DNA from: Pseudomonadota bacterium
GTDB taxonomy: Bacteria > Pseudomonadota > Alphaproteobacteria > Reyranellales > Reyranellaceae
Assembly: GCA_020160955.1 (NCBI GenBank)
Contig: JAIUOX010000025.1
Location: forward strand, 1 to 50,376
Direction: 5' to 3'
DNA length: 50,376 bases
Below are positions 49,469-50,376 of this stretch, in pieces. The position numbers were made by a program, and so were the translations under genes. Below the pieces are notes generated by a model, which worked only from the letters and a program-made list of their open reading frames with translations, searched no databases and was not told the origin of the DNA. Numbering within the stretch: the stretch's first letter is position 1; the number at the start of each line of letters is the position of its first letter.

Positions 49469-50376
49469 CGGTGCGCTTCACTCTCAACGGCAAGGCTGCC
49501 GCCTGGGACGGCGCGCCGATCACGCGGCTGACCACGGCGCTGCGCGACGATCTCGGCCTCGTCGGCACCAAGGTCGGCTGCGAGGCCGGCGACTGCGGCG
49601 CCTGCACGGTCCTGATCGACGGCCGCCAGGTCTGCGCCTGCCTGGTGCCGATGGGCCAGGTCGAGGGCCGCGCCGTCGAGACGGTCGAGGGTCTCGCGGC
49701 GGGCCCGCTGGCGGCCTTGCAGCGCGCCTTCCTCGCGCACGGCGCGGCGCAGTGCGGCATCTGCACGCCCGGCATGCTGATGGCCGCGGCCGAGCTCCTG
49801 CGCGCCAACGCGGCGCCCAGCCGGGTCGAGGTCGAGGACGCGCTGGGCGGCGTGCTCTGCCGCTGCACCGGCTACACCAAGATCGTTGACGCCGTGATGG
49901 ACGCCGCCGCGCCGCTGCCGGCCACGCCCGCGTCGGGGCAGGCGGTGGGCGCCCGCCTCGCCCGCGTCGACGGAGTCCCGAAGGTCGAGGGCAGCGAGCG
50001 CTTCGGCGCCGACTCGGTCCCTGCGGACGCGCTGTGGATCCGGGTCGTGCGCTCGCCGCATGCGCGCGCCCGCTTCACGCTGGGCGATCTCGGCCCGCTG
50101 CGCGCCCGGCTCGCCGCCGTGCTGACGGCGGCCGACGTGCCGTCGAACGGCTACGGCATCTACCCCGACGTCAAGGACCAGCCGGTGCTGGCCGACGGCC
50201 AGGTGCGCTACCGCGGCGAGGCGGTGGTCGCGCTGGTCGGGCCGCGCGACGTCGTGCTGTCGATCCGCGACGCCGACGTGCCGATCGCCTGGACGCCGGA
50301 GGAGCCGGTGACCGGCATCGACGCCGCCCGCGCCCCGGACGCGCCGCTGGTCCAGGCCGACAAGCCGGGCAACCTC
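49465..50376 (+). CDS. fused [2Fe-2S]/molybdopterin-binding hydroxylase subunit, N-terminal part
   Basis: Open from the ATG at 49465 to the right edge (304 codons). Residues 1-155 are the two-cluster ferredoxin module: GCEAGDCGACTVLIDGRQVC for the plant-type cluster and QCGICTPGMLMAAAELLRAN with CRCTGYTKIVDAVM for the second. After a short linker the molybdenum-binding chain begins (ARVDGVPKVEGSERFGADS, then VVRSPHARARFTLGDLGP). In most CO dehydrogenase and xanthine dehydrogenase operons these are separate genes; here they are one chain, as in Mop aldehyde oxidoreductase. The substrate cannot be told as the active-site part is cut off. Confidence 0.9.
   Translation, partial: MTVRFTLNGKAAAWDGAPITRLTTALRDDLGLVGTKVGCEAGDCGACTVLIDGRQVCACLVPMGQVEGRAVETVEGLAAGPLAALQRAFLAHGAAQCGICTPGMLMAAAELLRANAAPSRVEVEDALGGVLCRCTGYTKIVDAVMDAAAPLPATPASGQAVGARLARVDGVPKVEGSERFGADSVPADALWIRVVRSPHARARFTLGDLGPLRARLAAVLTAADVPSNGYGIYPDVKDQPVLADGQVRYRGEAVVALVGPRDVVLSIRDADVPIAWTPEEPVTGIDAARAPDAPLVQADKPGNL

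Overview
The window is about 50 kb of very GC-rich, densely coded chromosomal DNA. The gene families point to an alphaproteobacterium: a FYDLN-type zinc-ribbon protein, the cmk-rpsA-ihfB-lapA order, lgt-midA-pgeF, uvrC-pgsA-moaD-moaE, a PetP/PetR-like regulator pair and a phasin. Free-living soil or water bacteria of the Reyranella or Bradyrhizobium kind would fit, but I cannot fix the genus from sequence alone. I see no rRNA, prophage, insertion sequence or CRISPR array. The only mobile-looking material is two families of short palindromic intergenic repeats.

Layout. 1-2.8 kb holds a partial M81 peptidase, a methyltransferase and an AidB-like acyl-CoA dehydrogenase. 2.9-9.8 kb is a five-gene peptide/nickel-type ABC importer on the minus strand with two paralogous binding proteins and strong hairpins after each of them. 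9.9-14.4 kb (minus) holds lgt, midA, pgeF, a possible 22-residue membrane peptide, a lipoprotein and a YbjN-type protein. 14.7-18.3 kb (plus) is a nitrate/cyanate-type ABC importer plus cyanase, behind a textbook sigma-54 promoter. 18.4-22.3 kb (minus) encodes the two subunits of a hydantoinase/oxoprolinase and a UbiK-like protein. 22.4-25.6 kb (plus) holds an enoyl-CoA hydratase, proC, a TetR-type regulator, a phasin and a CsaA-type tRNA-binding protein.

25.6-30.3 kb (minus) holds a branched-chain aminotransferase, a two-component system with an overlapping MarR gene, and a metal-efflux CDF protein. A second branched-chain aminotransferase (plus) is transcribed divergently from the CDF gene across a palindromic operator. 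31.5-34.7 kb (minus) is uvrC-pgsA-moaD-moaE. 35.0-35.9 kb is phoH, preceded by a structured RNA element that ends in an intrinsic terminator. 35.9-41.2 kb (minus) holds guanine deaminase, an exported trypsin-like protease, a small membrane protein and an exported tandem nitrilase whose second half has lost its catalytic residues. 41.4-45.5 kb has tRNA-Ala(GGC), the FYDLN protein, cmk, rpsA, ihfB and a LapA-like protein. 45.5-50.4 kb has an ornithine cyclodeaminase-type enzyme, a class III CoA-transferase, a MarR regulator and the start of a molybdenum hydroxylase operon (FAD subunit, then a fused [2Fe-2S]/molybdopterin subunit cut by the window end).

The most promising items for follow-up are the structured RNA before phoH, three 9-bp boxes at exact 30-bp spacing over the phasin promoter, the sigma-54 cyanate operon, the convergently placed palindromic repeats, and the half-inactive tandem nitrilase beside a secreted protease.
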